A DNA stretch of 6,534 bases from JADGQM01 sp964505935 (GTDB taxonomy: Bacteria > Desulfobacterota > Syntrophobacteria > Syntrophobacterales > Syntrophobacteraceae), in contig CAZDKX010000282.1 of assembly GCA_964505935.1 (NCBI GenBank), forward strand, positions 1-6,534, read 5' to 3'. Both the position numbers and the translations under genes were made by a program. The notes under the pieces are model-generated. The model made no database searches and was not told where the DNA came from. It was given only the letters and a program-made list of their open reading frames with translations. Shown here one piece after another: positions 5,885 to 6,534 of the stretch. Every line of letters begins with the position of its first letter. The stretch's first letter is position 1.

Positions 5885-5913
5885 ATAATAGCCTTCCGTC
5901 CCGCGCCACACAA
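5885..5913 (-). promoter_or_regulatory. Candidate sigma-70-type promoter for the ADP-ribosylglycohydrolase-family gene
   Basis: On the minus strand TTGTGT (5913-5908) and TATTAT (5890-5885) are separated by exactly 17 bp. The -10 matches the consensus at 5 of 6 positions and the -35 at 3 of 6. Transcription would begin near 5878, about 60 nt before the start codon at 5815. A perfect 10-bp palindrome TGGATATCCA (5915-5924) lies directly upstream of the -35 and could be a regulator site or chance. Confidence 0.35.
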
Positions 5914-5941
5914 ATGGATATCCAATTTTGGCCGGTTATGT

Positions 5942-6004
5942 CCGCGCAGGCCTGGGTATCCAGACCAGCTCTCTGAGTTTCCGCCTGCGCGGGTGTGGCC
6001 CGCG
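5942..6004. repeat. GC-rich extragenic palindrome with alternative hairpins
   Basis: CCGCGCAGGC (5942-5951) and GCCTGCGCGG (5983-5992) are exact 10-bp inverted arms. The enclosed loop holds a small CTGG-GTAT-CCAG stem (5952-5963). The right arm also overlaps a second hairpin, CGCGGG (5988-5993) with CCCGCG (5999-6004), so only one of the two can form at a time. The sequence resembles the CCTGCGCGGG-type dispersed repeat found between genes of many proteobacteria. It lies in the 391-bp gap between the divergent hydrolase-family gene and rpe, in which I find no gene. No T-run supports a terminator. Confidence 0.5.
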
Positions 6005-6126
6005 GCGATAATGTGCACCTTATTCTGGGGCGCAGTGCGTAGAATATGGTGGACTGGCGAGGGAAAAAATACGAAAGTGAAGTCTCCTGTGATTACGAGC
6101 GGCAACTCAGGCACCTACGAACCAAA

Positions 6127-6189
6127 ACCCATGACCCATGACCCATGACCCATAACCCATAACCCATGACCCATAACTTATAACCCCTA
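6127..6189. repeat. Heptanucleotide tandem repeat, nine units (ACCCATR)
   Basis: Nine consecutive 7-bp units span 63 bp: ACCCATG three times, ACCCATA twice, ACCCATG, ACCCATA, then the degenerate ACTTATA and ACCCCTA. The array ends 20 bp before the rpe start codon and is therefore in the rpe upstream or leader region. A 7-bp unit can change copy number by slippage and alter promoter spacing or leader length. It is too short-period and lacks spacers, so it is not CRISPR. Confidence 0.93.
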
Positions 6190-6209
6190 ACCTCGTCCCT
6201 GGAGAGATG

Positions 6210-6534
6210 ATGAAGAGACTATCGGTGTCCATCCTTTCCGCCGATTTCGGCAGACTCGCCGCCGACGTCAAAGCCGCCGAAGCCGGCGGTGCTGACTGGA
6301 TCCATGTGGATGTGATGGACGGTCATTTCGTTCCCAACATCACCATCGGACCGGATGTCGTGCGGGCGATCAACGACGCTACCGCGCTCCCGCTCGATGT
6401 CCACCTCATGATTGAGAAGCCCGAACGGTACCTCGAAGCCTTCGTCGGAGCGGGGGCCGACTGGCTGGGGGTGCATCAGGAAACCTGCCCTCATCTCCAT
6501 CGCACCATTCAGCAGATCAAGGAACTCGGCGCCA
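6210..6534 (+). CDS. rpe: Ribulose-phosphate 3-epimerase, 5' part (runs off window end)
   Basis: Interconverts D-ribulose 5-phosphate and D-xylulose 5-phosphate in the cytoplasmic pentose phosphate pathway. The 108 visible residues cover about the first half of a TIM-barrel enzyme of about 220 aa. Diagnostic motifs are SVSILSADF (5-13, with the substrate serine), HVDVMDGHFVPNITIGP (32-48) and LDVHLMIEKPE (62-72). The metal ligands His32, Asp34 and His65 are all present; the fourth, an Asp near residue 175, lies beyond the window. Two ATGs are adjacent (6207 and 6210). I prefer 6210 because GGAG at 6201-6204 is then 5 nt away, against 2 nt for 6207. The gene is divergent from the hydrolase-family gene and has a heptamer repeat array directly upstream. 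No frame damage is seen. Confidence 0.96.
   Translation, partial: MKRLSVSILSADFGRLAADVKAAEAGGADWIHVDVMDGHFVPNITIGPDVVRAINDATALPLDVHLMIEKPERYLEAFVGAGADWLGVHQETCPHLHRTIQQIKELGA

Noticed and set aside
5812..6114. 100-codon minus-strand frame over the extragenic palindrome
   Set aside because: It translates a dispersed-repeat-like sequence and overlaps the better-supported start and candidate promoter of the minus-strand gene.

Overview
The window looks like chromosomal DNA of a GC-rich anaerobe. A sulfate-reducing or syntrophic deltaproteobacterium (Desulfobacterota, perhaps Syntrophobacterales-like) is my best guess. The guess rests on a 2Fe-superoxide reductase whose ligand numbering matches the Desulfarculus (Desulfovibrio) baarsii enzyme, on rubrerythrin and flavodoxin beside a bd oxidase, and on extragenic repeats of a kind I recall from such genomes. 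It is inference, not a database match.

Left part (1-1843, + strand): a small unrecognised 68-aa protein, then rubrerythrin (peroxide reduction), a stand-alone short flavodoxin 12 bp behind it, and desulfoferrodoxin (superoxide reduction) after a 129-bp gap with possible RNA structure. Middle (1844-4619, + strand): a 405-bp gene-free leader rich in inverted repeats, then cydA and cydB overlapping by 8 bp, encoding a short-Q-loop cytochrome bd quinol oxidase. Together these genes read as an oxygen and reactive-oxygen defence block. Cytochrome bd removes O2 at the membrane, superoxide reductase turns superoxide into peroxide, rubrerythrin reduces the peroxide, and the flavodoxin is a plausible electron carrier.

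Right part (4620-6534): the space between cydB and the convergent next gene is filled by a composite, repeat-bounded element (4641-4904). Its right arm runs into the stop codon of a minus-strand gene for a divergent ADP-ribosylglycohydrolase-family (crystallin J1-like) protein (4898-5815). A divergent intergenic region of about 390 bp follows. It holds a candidate promoter for that minus-strand gene, a GC-rich extragenic palindrome and a nine-unit heptanucleotide tandem repeat. The window ends inside the 5' part of rpe (ribulose-phosphate 3-epimerase).

I see no rRNA, tRNA, CRISPR array, transposase gene or replication origin. The most unusual items are the repeat element at the end of the hydrolase gene, the hydrolase-family protein with altered metal-site motifs, the structured cydA leader and the heptamer array before rpe.
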